NCBI RefSeq assembly: GCF_030272615.1
Contig: NC_081406.1
Coordinates: forward strand, 471,128,400 to 471,192,399
Source: Cryptomeria japonica
Taxonomy: Eukaryota > Streptophyta > Pinopsida > Cupressales > Cupressaceae
Length of the DNA stretch: 64,000 nucleotides
Direction: 5' to 3'
Shown: positions 1 to 10,571 of the stretch, one piece after another
Numbering within the stretch: position 1 is the stretch's first letter
How the letters are laid out: every line of letters starts with the position of its first letter
Notes under the pieces: generated by a model
What the model was told of the DNA's origin: nothing
The model's input: only the letters and a program-made list of their open reading frames with translations
The model's database searches: none
Program-made: the position numbers and the translations under genes

Positions 1-3000
1 CCAACATTTTTTCTATCTCTTCGTTCACCCATGCCGCATAGTTGCGGTTCATCCGGTACGGTCTTTTTCGTACAGGCTGGACTCCGGGTAGTGGGTACCA
101 ACGGGATGCGATGCACGCACAGTTTGGGAGGTACCCCCTTCAGGTCTTTATACATCCATGCAAAGACGTCTTTAAACTCCAGAAATATTTTGAAGGCCGC
201 TGCCTTCAGCACGGGATCCCAGTCATCCCCGACTAATATATTCCGTGGGTCCTCCTCCTTTCCCAAATTTGTTGCCTTCAGCTTGGACTCTTCAAATTGA
301 ATTGGCTTGTCTTTCTCAAACTGATGTGCGGGTGCCTCGTCCACTCGGGCTTCCCCCTTGTTATATTCTCTATATTTTGGAGGGAAGACCTCCTTATCGA
401 CGGGCTCCTCTATCTACAACATGTTGCATTGAAAAAGTTCGTAATCCTCCATTTGCCAATGGAAGAGCCCATTGAGTGAGCACACCTCGTCTTCAAAACA
501 TTCCTCCAATTCGAGTAACCCTTCACTGTTTGGCTCCATCGCGTTCTTGCCTTTGCTTTCGTCGGAACCCCATTCCCATTTATTAGAGTCCTCTGAGTCC
601 GAGTCGGAAGAGGCGAGCTCTTCGCCAACATCTTGGGTCCGTAGGTCAATGATATATTTCCGCCCTCCCTTCTCCATGGAGAGTGTATTTTTCTTCCAGT
701 TATGGTTCACCCTCGCTGTGATCAACCACACTCTCCCCAGGATGGCGTCATAGCCTTTCTTTTTCAAGGGAATAACTACAAAATCTAACAGGAAGGGTTG
801 CATACCAATTGTCACTTGCTGGGCCATCAATATGCCGAGTAGCTTGATGCCATGTTGGTCGGCTCCCACCAGATTGAATGTGGGTGGCCACAGGGTGGGT
901 TTCCCTAGCCTCTTCCATGTCTCTTCCGGTAGTACATTCACCCCAGCACCCTCGTCCACAATGGTGTCCTTCAGAATGGTCCCAAGGATGCCCATTTCTA
1001 CCATAGCTGGGTGTCTACCACTGTTCAAGGCTAGTAACATCGGGTCAGTCGAAGGGCTGACGGGAACCTCCACCTGCGGTGCACTCGAAGGTGCGTGTGC
1101 GGTGCTTTGCACATTGCTGAGGATGGCAGTCCTCAAATGTGGCATGGAGTCATGATATTCTTTTCCGCTTTCAGGCGGGTTGAGGGACTCATCATCTCCG
1201 TGTTCTTCCGTCCTTCTGCCGCCATCTCCCGTTCAATGTCGGCCTTCGCCTCCCGCAGTCTCTCCTTCTCTATGTGGGGGTCGGGATACGTTGCCTTCTT
1301 CGCCTGCACGCGAGTGATCGCCAACACTTCTTTGTCTTCGCTCGTCTTCTCAATATTGAGCAGATTCACCCCCGGCTTAGGACATTTTGTGTCATCGTGA
1401 TCACTGAGGCCGCACCATCTACATAAGCTCTAGGGGGTTTCAGTATTCTAGCACTCCCGAGCGAAGTGCCACCATTGGTTGCAGGTCCGACATTGAATTA
1501 TTGGCCGCCTCTTAGCGTCATACTGCATTCTGCTCCGATTGTTGTTGTTGTTGTTGCCTCTCCCTCCTCTTCGGTTTCCTCTATAACCACCGGATGATGC
1601 AGTGGCGTCGGCTTGCGGCTGGGCAGAGCCCACTGCTGCGGACAGTGAGGGTTGCTCTTGCGTGAAGAATACTTGGTTCCCTTTTGTTTTCATGTTGTAG
1701 GGACACTCTTCGACGGCGTGTCCCAACATTTGGCAAATTTTGCAGAATGCCTTCTTCGGGCAGGTGCCTTTTGTGTGACCTTCTTCCTTACATTCCGTGC
1801 ACCACACGTCTTTGTTTTTACTCGTGCTTCCTTTCATGTTCTTAAATTCCTTCATCATACGGTGCATATCCTTTTGAAGAGCTTGCACCTTCTTACTTGA
1901 TGATTCATCACTGCTGCTTTCTCCCGAGGACTCCTCTTATGTAGAGGACTTGTCCTTTTTCTTCCGCGATGTTTTGCCCTCACTTTCCAAATCCATCGCG
2001 CGGTTGTATGCGTCATCGTATGAGGTGGGCGGTACAATTTTCATCTTTCTCCATAGGGATGACCGCAACCCTTCCACGAACCATCTCTTCTTTAGTCCGT
2101 CAGTCGGCTGGTTCTCCATCTTCCCCAGTAACTTCTTTAACCGTCAGTTGTATGTTCGCACTGTCTCGTGCTTTCCCTACTTTGTGCTTAATATATCTGC
2201 CACGATCTTATTATCATCTCGAAGGAGTCGAAACTCTGTCTCGAAAGCTTTTTGTAGTTCATGACATGTTCCCACCTTTAATTTATCCACATCAGAGTAC
2301 CAATCAATGGCTACCCCTCTCAGGGTGGCAGGGAACTGCACCACCCAATCCACTTTGTCAACCACCCCATTGGCTGACCATATTATCTCACACGTACGGC
2401 AGTGCCATACGGGGTCATCTTTACCATCTCCATTGAATTTGGACAACTTCTGTTTGCCCGCCATCGCACTTCTTACCTTATGCGCACCTTGCCCTCTGGA
2501 ACCTCCAAGGTTCGTACCTCCCGGGATTGGCCCTCCAGGTCCACTACCGCCAGGTACTCCGGAAACTGGTCCGCTAGGTCCCACCAGACTACCTTGACTA
2601 CCAGGGATGGCTGAGCCCAACCCGAACAGATTGCTTCTGCTACCGTGCCCCTGTGTCCTCCCGACACCTTCGGCTGCACCAGTATCTCCTACTTCTCTAT
2701 TCTCGGTTTCAGTCTCCTTCTCCTTCCTAGTCTCGTCCTCTCGTCTGAATGGTGTGTACGGTTCTACCGTACTCCCGTCACCAATTTTTTCCGACATGAG
2801 GGAAAGGTCCCCCAGTTGCTTCCGTGTGGTTTCAATTAAATTCGAGACTTGGCCCTCACCATTTTTGTTGTTCCTTCCACTCAGTTCCTCTGCGATTCCC
2901 TTTAACCGTCTCCTACGTTCGGCCTGTTGTTCGACAATCAATGCTCGTTGGGCTGCTTCAACCTCTTCTACATATTCCTTTTTACTTTTGTCCTTATTTA

Positions 3001-3013
3001 ATAGATTGGGCAT
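1..3013 (-). pseudogene. Degenerate gag-pol of element A, window-truncated
   Basis: The gag start is an ATG at 3013 (MPNLLNKDKSKKE), matching the gag start of element B at 16921. In order I see a charged N-terminal helix region, a Gly/Pro-rich linker, and a retrotransposon gag domain with the WYSDVDKLKVG and FRLLRDDNKIVA motifs (about 2180-2480). Two zinc knuckles follow (CTECKEEGHTKGTC and CKICQMLGHAVEEC, about 1660-1800), then a third CCHC near 1455, and a retropepsin-like segment near 930-970. The protease active site reads VDEGAG where element B has VDGGSG, so it is probably dead. Stops include TAG at 2174-2176, which element B shares at the same place, and several others, plus a frameshift near 1140. 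Expression as a polyprotein is not possible without readthrough. Confidence 0.88.
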
Positions 3014-3204
3014 CAATTCTAATTCCGCCTGATGAAACAAAATATCACATTTAAAACAGGAACACCTTCTTATTAATTCATTCTCTTGTATACAATGTAT
3101 GTTAACATAATTCCTATGACTATGACAGTGTTCTTTATTTCTCCATTCGCAGTTCAGGGATTGTTTGTCCTTCGTCGGGTTTCATCACGCTCCTCTTCCT
3201 CTCG

Positions 3205-3534
3205 TCAACCCCTCTCCTCGTACTGCCACAAGATCTGTTGACGGTGGTTTTTGCGATAGGTTTCCTCTCGGCGGTTCTGGAGAGCAAGAAACGCTTGAGC
3301 CAACAAATTGGGAAGGTTGTTCATCAACTGGTTCACTGCAGGGCTCACTAATAGGGCAGACCACACAACACTTTCGGGCACGTCTTCTTGCGTGGCTTCC
3401 CTTCGTACGTGGGTTTCAATTGCTGCGTGAAGGATGCACTGGAAGTCCACCGTTAGTGTTCTCTCTCCATCGAACAATTCTTCTGACTCTTCTCCCTCAG
3501 GGGTGCTTGTTCCTTCATCTAGGGGTTGGCCCAT
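3205..3534 (-). CDS. Small leader ORF upstream of gag, element A
   Basis: This 109-residue reading frame lies between the primer-binding site and gag and starts at an ATG at 3534. I do not recognise a domain. It is acidic at the N-terminus and has a helical core containing VSPAVNQLMNNLPNLLAQA. The same core (VSPAVNRLMNHLPRLLAQA) appears in the equivalent ORF of element B at 16409-16777, so it is probably a real conserved protein and not a chance frame. It is in a different frame from gag and is separated from it by about 190 bp of AT-rich sequence. It may be an upstream leader ORF, or a first exon spliced to gag. Confidence 0.55.
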   Translation of the reverse strand: MGQPLDEGTSTPEGEESEELFDGERTLTVDFQCILHAAIETHVRREATQEDVPESVVWSALLVSPAVNQLMNNLPNLLAQAFLALQNRREETYRKNHRQQILWQYEERG

Positions 3535-3574
3535 TATCGTCGTGCCATATGGGTTACTCCCATTCCCAGGTTTG

Positions 3575-3592
3575 AAATCGGCAACGACGCCA
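3575..3592 (-). promoter_or_regulatory. Primer-binding site of element A (tRNA-Asp type)
   Basis: The minus strand reads TGGCGTCGTTGCCG just inside the LTR. It resembles the TGGCGCCGTTGCC site complementary to the 3' end of plant tRNA-Asp that many plant Ty3 elements use. Element B has a related but more diverged site at 16351. The tRNA assignment is from family knowledge and was not checked against this genome. Confidence 0.65.
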
Positions 3593-3594
3593 AA

Positions 3595-3890
3595 TGTTTG
3601 CCTCACAGGGTAAACAAAAAGAGTGCAAAAGTAATGCAGAAATGAACAATGCAAGTACAAGATGAATACGAGAATAAGCTTTCCATTAATGACTCAGAAT
3701 GCACCCAATGTCCATAGTATTATCTGTCGTAAAACATCACATCCTTCAATACCCGAAGGTAGTACAATATATAACAGCCGAAGGGGTGCGACACAAGCAT
3801 CGCGACTCCAACTACCTACCCGTCGGCTAACTAACTACTAACAAATAACATTACTACCAAAACATAAGATATACGTATTTCCCGACAACA
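3595..3890 (-). repeat. 5' LTR of element A
   Basis: Read on the minus strand this 296-bp segment begins TGTTGTCGGG and ends GGCAAACA, the canonical TG...CA form, and it is followed directly by the primer-binding site. The partner LTR is outside the window, so the outer boundary rests on the terminal dinucleotides and on the position of the primer-binding site. The length is close to the 264-bp LTR of related element B. Confidence 0.75.
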
Positions 3891-3895
3891 ATCGC

Positions 3896-5789
3896 TTCAT
3901 TGCAGCCAGCAATTAGGGCTAGTTACTAAGAGATATAACTTGCTATTTTCTATTAATTAATATATATATAAATATTAATATTTAAAGGTTTTAAGTAATA
4001 TAATAATAGACTTCTATTATTTAATGAATCTGATATACTTATATAATGATCACAGGGTTAATTCATATCTTTAATTTGAATGAAGAATAACTCACAAGTA
4101 ACAGATAAATATATTCAAATATAAATTACTGTCAGTATAGGGGCATGACATCATCCTTTCCTCACAATTTCTCTTACTATCAGTATCATCATTCAGCTCC
4201 TACCAATTCAAAGTATTATCAATGTCAAACTGCCAAGGCTCACCATTTATTTCTTTTTCATCATTATCCAAGTGACCTGCCATTTTTTCCATGGTGGTCA
4301 TTATGAAGCACGTGGACATTCCTATTGTTGCTGTTGGAACCATATTTTCTACATTCGATGGAGCTTTCTACTATTTTTCCATTAAGTTGCTTGGGTCAGT
4401 AGTTTTGCATGGGCTCCTAGAGTAATTTGTGGTGATCTAAAGAATTTTCTATCCATTGAAAGGTGAGGCAAAAATCATGTCCAGGTAGAGTTAAACAAAA
4501 GAAGAGTAGATGCTTTAGACTTATATTTTTGAAGACAATGCCACTTCTGTGCAAGAAACATTATATTTAGCATGGTTTGCAAATGCCATTAAACATGCCA
4601 TAAACCCTTTTTATAAGTATTATGATAATTCCAGTTGTGCACTTCAGTTAATGGGATCCATTATGATTTGTTTCTTGCAAGTAATGTCCTTTGATTACAT
4701 TGGACTAGTTTTATAAGTCAAAGAAGAGGAGATGTGGACTGATTCAATAGAAGACACTCAACTTGATTTACAACACACAATTCACTACTTATCCAGGTTA
4801 AAGGCCTTACGACTTATACAATTGTTATTTTATGGTTTACTTGTTTTGGCTTTGACTTTTCCCCAAAGGGTATGCTCCTGTACATGGAGGTCTGGTATTT
4901 GAGTACCCTAGTTGAAATCTCTGGATGAGAAATAAGCATCGCAAGTTATTGGTAAACCCTAGAACTTTTCCATAGGTCAAATAATATTGTGGAAGAAATG
5001 TGAATGAAGTGATACAGAGGTTTGGTGGTTGTTAATCATTTGGTATGCAGTGCTGACTGTTGTTGATGGATGCTATTTTATATAAAATATTGTTGAAGTT
5101 GTAGGATGCCATGATATATGTTGAGTTAACTATTGTAGTGTTAGATGCTATGAGCTATGCAGTGTTGACTCTTGTAGTTGTCAGATGCTATGTGAATAGG
5201 TCTAATATAAACTTCTATCATATGGATTTTAAATAAAATTAAATGTCATATGGATTTGATATGAATTCGACCATCATGGATTGCTGATTTAATACTTGTG
5301 TATAAATTTTAGAAATTTTTACCTCGTAGATAAATGTGTTTAGACCACATTGGCAGTAATTAAGAATTATGATATACTGATCTTTAGGGTAGAACTTGTC
5401 ACTCGATAGCTATGTAAACACTGTTTAGTCATGTGTATGATCTTGTTTTCAACAGGGACAGTTGGTATGTATCTCTACTGAGTTTGCTATGTGAGTTGTA
5501 TCATTGAAAAGGAACAAAGCTTGTGTTTGAGATTGAAACCTTAAATAATAATGCAACTTCAATGTCTTGCATTGAATATCTCTTACTCTTGCATGGGCAC
5601 TGCATGTTCTTTACGGTCATAAAGTTTGGAATCGGTGATTGGCATCTAACATCATTTTCAAGATCCCTGAAACTTGCAGTTATGTCTTTTGGGGGTTTAT
5701 AATTATCTGTCATCGATAATGGCATAATCGATTATTGATTATAGTGCCTTACCTCATAAAGAAGATTAACATAATGTCATAAAGCATGA
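3896..5789. other. SERAT intron 3 sequence, no gene recognised
   Basis: This is AT-rich sequence without a convincing ORF on either strand. The first 255 bases (3896-4150) end in GGGGCATGACA and have the AT-rich character of the solo LTR at 5795-7091. They could be the tail of another LTR into which element A inserted, but the other end is not visible. Around 5040-5190 there are loose direct repeats of a GATGCTAT-containing unit. I looked on the minus strand for the next SERAT exon, which should encode a Leu-Gln-Ala-Tyr-Arg-Val-Ala-His-like motif, and did not find it. Confidence 0.5.
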
Positions 5790-5814
5790 GTAAATGTCAT
5801 GTCCCCTCCTTGAT

Positions 5815-5818
<4 letters not shown>

Positions 5819-5852
<34 letters not shown>
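5819..5852. repeat. (AT)n microsatellite
   Basis: About 17 uninterrupted AT dinucleotides occur near the left end of the solo LTR. The exact length is likely to vary between individuals and may be affected by sequencing slippage. Confidence 0.95.
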
Positions 5853-5854
<2 letters not shown>

Positions 5855-6289
5855 TAAATTAAGTAATTATTAATATTATTTAATATATATTACCAACAAA
5901 TAATTATTTATTTAATAAATATTATTATCAATATTTATTACTAATAATATCTTAGTTATCTATAATAATTTATCAAGCCTAGTATAAGTCAACGACTATG
6001 ATTAGATGGCAGCAGTTGAATAATTATTCAACTATCAATAAGAAATGATTGATATTATTGAGGCATCCATTTAAATAAATCAATAATTCGAAATGGCACA
6101 AGGGTTACAATCAAACAAGAGTTATTAATGATAAGTGACAGCGATTGCACAACTAACTAAATCAATAAACCAAAAGGCATGATCTGTTATGAAGAAGATT
6201 ATTAGTAAAAGAGGTGTCTCATCGCATATGAAGAAGTGTGTCCCTTTCTAATTGCAAGATACAAGAAGGCCATCAATCCACTCCGTCAA

Positions 6290-6303
6290 GGGGGGGGGGG
6301 GGG
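6290..6303. repeat. G homopolymer (14 bases)
   Basis: A run of 14 G residues lies within the solo LTR. It could mark a slippage-prone or quadruplex-prone site, and the assembled length should be treated with caution. Confidence 0.9.
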
Positions 6304-7096
6304 AAGTCACGAATATGCAGGATATACAGATGACTGGGCATTAGTGTAGTTAATCTGATCAGATAAGTTCAGAACTGTTATGAAGTCCCAGCCAGTAACA
6401 TCTTGGTTCTCGGTGGTATGCATAGGGGATGTGCTTGATACGTATGCCTAATATATGATACCTGATACAATGTCCGTATGCAGAATTTATAGTGATATTA
6501 TTATGAACTGCAATACGTATGAGTTGCATTACAATTTATATACATATTGGCAGACCAGATCTGATGTGTGTCAGATCTGTCCGTCTTTACCAACCATTAA
6601 ATATATTATTAATAATTAATATTTTTAAGCAGTAGTAGTATTAATAATCTATAGAATAAGTAAACAAATACATAAATTATTGGTAATTTTAATTTATTTA
6701 TTTATTTATGTATATATATACTGAAATCTGAATCAGAATTAAGTAAGGGTTATAAATATGGATATTGATACAATAATAGATATTAATATAATAATTATAA
6801 TTAATACAATATCTTTAGAAACTACTCTGCAGTAAAACCATAGAGTGTAATACTTTCTGAACTTAAATATATATATTTATATACAGAAACAGTAATTTGA
6901 ATGAGCAAATAAAGGTGAGATTATAAATTTGACTGGATTATCAATTCAATATCAGGAAGAAGATTAGGTTATCACTCATTAAATTCCAGTTAAGATGGTT
7001 TGTCTCCTAGTCAATGTAGTTTAAGTCATAAGTATGTTGAGATGGATTAATTCTGGTTAAAACAGGCCTAAACCTAGTAGGGGACATTACAGTAAA

Positions 7097-8952
7097 CCAA
7101 CAACAGATGAATTCAACTTATTATCTTTTGGGAATCCCACAATGCTAGGACCAAATCCTGAACACTGGGGATCCAGTGATCTATGAATCTCACTTTCATG
7201 TAGTATAATATCAATTTGTCTCACTTTGACTCCCACTCATCTATCTCATGTATGCTCAACTGATATGGTATGAGAACAAGACTACCTCCACTTGTATTTA
7301 TGTTTGATAGTACAAATCCAACTTTACTTTCTATTTGTAAACAATGATTCACCATGTATTTTCGACGAGCATTGACCCAACTTGATGCTTATAAGTATGA
7401 AATCAACACATGTATTGATCCCAGTACAATCCAACAAGACCTTGAAGTGAGCAATGAATCAAATAGTTTCATGTAGCAAGAGTTTTTGTTATGCCACCTT
7501 TCTTGTACCTAGGGTTTCGCTAAGCAATTAAAGGTCGATGAAGAAGAATGACTTGAATCAAAGAAAGATTAGGGGATCATCTCACTGAACTCATGTGATG
7601 GTTTTTTATTCCATACCAATCAGATGGTCGAATGCAAGTTATTGAAATGGATCCTAATGGGCTATGGTAGAGCATAGATCATGGCATGGGAAATTTCTTT
7701 TTAACTCCTGCTTTATGTTAAAATTATTTATGTTGGTAATATTGAATAAACAATACACAAAGTGAGGATGCAAACTCAGATAAATATCCAAGGCAGTGTG
7801 AATGTTACCGTTGGCCCAAAACATCAATATTTTAGCCTTGCATGCAGCTTCCATAAAAAGTTAACAACATAATTACACTTTTAAGGTGTAAAAGCATATT
7901 TGTAACCTTTTCCTATAATGATGAACAGAGCCAAGCACTTTCTACATGATGACCAAAACGGTGGGTAGCAGACATACTGCCTAAAGGAGGGTTATTCCTT
8001 CAACACCTAAAGGAGGTATGCCCATTTACATAGAATTGGGTTAGGCCAACTACTTATTAGATATATCAATATTATTATGTCATAAAACAAAAGAAGCATT
8101 AGAATACAAGCCCTGGTATAAATCACTGTGGAAACTTGGTCAACCTGTAACTACGACTACTAAATCATTTTGTTGAGGGCAAAATAAATGCATAGTGGAT
8201 GGAACCAATGGAGTGTATGATATGGGCATGCAAGAATTACTAGACAGAATTTGGAAGGTAGAAAAGCTAAAAGTTGGATTGATATAAGGAAGATTCTGAG
8301 AAAAAATTGCTGATATCAAAGCTCATTGCTGCTATGACACCAACATCTCCAACCTGATTCTCATCAATAAACGTGGTTATGTAAACAATGAGGACTTCGC
8401 CAAATGAAGTTTATTTTTGTGCAAATTCTCTGTTTTTGTGTGGGCACAGGATTGATTGATTGTGTGAATCTTCCACTGTTGGCATGATTATCCATAAGTT
8501 TAATATTTTAAATGTGAATATTTACTCGCTTATGACAACTCATAAACTTTGGCTTCGGATTATTCGACACAAGGCAGTTTGAAGTCTCCATTATCTTAGA
8601 TAGGTGGTTTCTGTAGGACTCACTGTGGGAATTTTTGCTCATGTTTTATCAGGGTATGGAAATCCCTGTGACCTTATTTGATTATAATATTTGTTCAGCA
8701 GTGTAGCCAGCAGCTATATTTACTGATGAGGTAAAGTTTGTCTGCTATATCATATAATTATTTTTCTAATAAAAATAAAATTCTGAAATTTAAAATGCTG
8801 AAATAACATGCTTCATTATAGACAAAACCATAACTGCTGCTCTAGCCTGAGTCCAACTCTTTTCTCCTAAAATTAGAACAAGTACAAAGTTATAAACAGC
8901 TCGAGAATAATTTAATCTAACACTCTTTCCGGTTTTAAATGCATTGGCATAC
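7097..8952. other. SERAT intron 3, donor-proximal part, no gene recognised
   Basis: This stretch lies immediately downstream of the exon 3 donor site (GTATGC at 8952-8947, minus strand). It is AT-rich, carries only short reading frames, and shows no recognisable transposon protein. I see no further SERAT exon in it. Confidence 0.55.
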
Positions 8953-9012
8953 CTTCAGATACAACAAAGCCCAGCTATATGATCTGCAAGAAGGGTCTCT
9001 GTCCTTAACAGC
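8953..9012 (-). CDS. SERAT: Serine O-acetyltransferase, exon 3
   Basis: This 60-bp exon encodes 20 residues, AVKDRDPSCRSYSWALLYLK. It contains the KDRDP(A/S)C segment found in plant serine acetyltransferases just before the second half of the N-terminal helical domain. The minus-strand acceptor is TTGGCAG ending at 9013 and the donor is GTATGC starting at 8952. Both ends are phase 0, and the peptide continues exon 2, which ends in IRLDVQ. The next residues in the family begin a Gly-(Phe/Tyr) segment leading to the hexapeptide-repeat acetyltransferase domain. That part is not in the window, so the catalytic left-handed beta-helix cannot be judged here. Confidence 0.88.
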
Positions 9013-9173
9013 CTGCCAATCATCAGAGAATAAGTTTTAAATAATGCATTTATGAAGAATTCTAATGACAAACATTCATGATTTTCCAAGTTCAAGTTAT
9101 ATCAAGCACAAGTTCCAAACACTATCAGAAATGGAAAAACATGTGAACTTCATCCATGCAGATTTTTAGTAAC
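9013..9173 (-). other. SERAT intron 2 (161 bp)
   Basis: A short GT-AG intron (GTTACT...TTGGCAG on the minus strand) separates exons 2 and 3. It is phase 0 and free of transposons, in sharp contrast to intron 1. Confidence 0.85.
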
Positions 9174-9371
9174 CTGTACATCCAATCGTATTGTCTGCTG
9201 AATATCAGCATCATTTGTGAACACATCATCAAATATATCCATTAACTGTGTAGCCAGGAGAGTTGGATTTTGGAGACGATTTGCAAGAACAAATCCAAGT
9301 GCTCGCTCAAAACATGAATGAGCTAAAATACTTGCATACAAATAACTGCTTAGCAGGGGCTCCTTTTCTGC
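9174..9371 (-). CDS. SERAT: Serine O-acetyltransferase, exon 2
   Basis: This 198-bp exon encodes 66 residues of the SATase N-terminal helical domain, from AEKEPLLSSYLYASILAHSC through ALGFVLANRLQNPTLLATQL to IRLDVQ. The LANRLQNPTLLATQL block is a hallmark of plant serine acetyltransferases. The enzyme transfers acetyl from acetyl-CoA to L-serine to form O-acetylserine, the committed step of cysteine synthesis, and associates with O-acetylserine (thiol) lyase. The acceptor (ATGGCAG at 9372) and donor (CAG followed by GTTACT) are clear. A second AG four bases downstream would break the frame. The frame is fully open. Sequence details resemble the SERAT3 class more than the others, but that subclass call is only an inference. 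Confidence 0.93.
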
Positions 9372-9507
9372 CTGCCATTAGTAGAACAATTTTAAATCCA
9401 GAGAATGATACTGAAAAGAAGTGAAAATTTATTAATAACTAGCATCCAATATATCAATGCAGAGCAAAAAAAAAAGACTTAATTGGCAAAAGAAATCATA
9501 GTTGTTT

Positions 9508-10367
9508 TGTTAATTTTTAGCAATCAGACTTAGCACAATAAACATAAAATGAAAATGCAACAGATAAAACACAACACGACAGTACCCTGGGAAAACCTCC
9601 CTCTTGGAGGTGAAAAACCCAGCAACAAATCTCAAATCTGTATTAAACAATAAGCAAGTGTATCTTTACAATGACCTTCAATTCTTGACACTAACAGCGA
9701 ACTATGCACAGCAATCAGAACTGATGAACTTATCTCTAATGATGTTTGCTGTCACAATTGGAGTGGCAGACTTCTGATATGATGTTCGCTCTGCCTTTGA
9801 TGAATAATAGCCTTAGGAAGGTGTTTGCAGACCTCTAATGAAGTTCACTGTCTGCTAATGAAGTTCGCTGCCCTTATACTGAAGTTCGCTGTTCTTACAA
9901 TGGAGATCACGGACTTTGCAATCAAGTTTGCTGACCTTCTAAAGATGATTTGCAGAATTCACAAGAGATTTGCTGATGTAACAGAGGTAATCGCAGAAGG
10001 AATGATGCTCGAAGAAATTCGCACAACTTAACAATTGCTTCGCTGTTATTGCAGAAGGAGAGATACTTAAAACAATTCACATTACTTGATATATTAATGC
10101 CATTCATATGACTTGCTTTTATACATGACTTGAAGTATGATTTGTCCAAGTCAGCTTAGAGATTTAATTACAAGATTTGAGATTTTCAATTACTTTCTTT
10201 TACCTCCCAGAATAGGTCCAGTCCTATTACAATTTAATTACAATTATTTGGGCCTAGCCCCTATGAGTTTAAACACATAAATAATAATCAAACTTTAATT
10301 GCTTTTAGCAACATTAAAATTTGATAATCCAGGCTAGCATAATCCGAGCTAGCTACCAATTTCAACA
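9508..10367 (-). repeat. 3' LTR of copia element
   Basis: This 860-bp LTR reads TGTTGAAATTGG...AAATTAACA on the minus strand. It matches 14670-15639 along its whole length except for two duplicated blocks. The LTR contains repeated GAAGTTCGCTG-like units (plus strand) around 9840-9900. Confidence 0.93.
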
Positions 10368-10380
10368 CTCCCTCTTAGCT
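10368..10380 (-). promoter_or_regulatory. Polypurine tract of copia element
   Basis: The minus strand reads AAGAGGGAG immediately before the 3' LTR, the position and composition expected for the plus-strand primer of reverse transcription. Confidence 0.75.
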
Positions 10381-10571
10381 AGGGAGGATAACAAGTAACC
10401 ATAACACATCATGGACCTTCCATGACATCCATCTTGCATTGCCCGCAGAGGGTGGAAGAGGTCTTACACCTCAGCCCTCTCTCAGAGAAGGACACAATGT
10501 CACCTTGCATTGCCCGCAGAGGATGGAAGATGCAACTTGATTGCATCATTGGGACTGAGACTCCCTCTCAA

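Larger units (their letters stand above)
1..3890 (-). mobile_element. Ty3/gypsy retrotransposon element A, 5' half
   Basis: This is the 5' portion of a Ty3/gypsy LTR retrotransposon reading leftward and cut by the window edge. In order it shows a 5' LTR (3595-3890), a primer-binding site, a small leader ORF, gag with zinc knuckles, and an aspartic protease followed by the region before reverse transcriptase. The proteins align residue by residue with element B at 16086-25923, so the two belong to related families, although the LTRs share only scattered similarity. The coding frames are broken by many stops and at least one frameshift near 1133-1150. The 5 bases right of the LTR (3891-3895, ATCGC) would be the target duplication, but its partner lies outside the window. 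Confidence 0.9.
5795..7091. repeat. Solo LTR with target-site duplication
   Basis: The 1,297-bp segment starts TGTCATGTCCCC and ends GGGGACATTACA, which are near-perfect terminal inverted repeats of TG...CA form. It is flanked on both sides by the 5-bp direct repeat GTAAA (5790-5794 and 7092-7096). There is no internal gag-pol and no second copy, so it is a solo LTR left by recombination between the two LTRs of an integrated element. Orientation cannot be set from the sequence alone. It contains an (AT)n tract and a 14-base G run. It lies in intron 3 of SERAT. Confidence 0.85.

Noticed and set aside
3891-8950. SERAT exon 4
   Set aside because: I scanned the minus strand for the conserved segment after the LYLK of exon 3 and found no convincing match; the exon is probably left of base 1.
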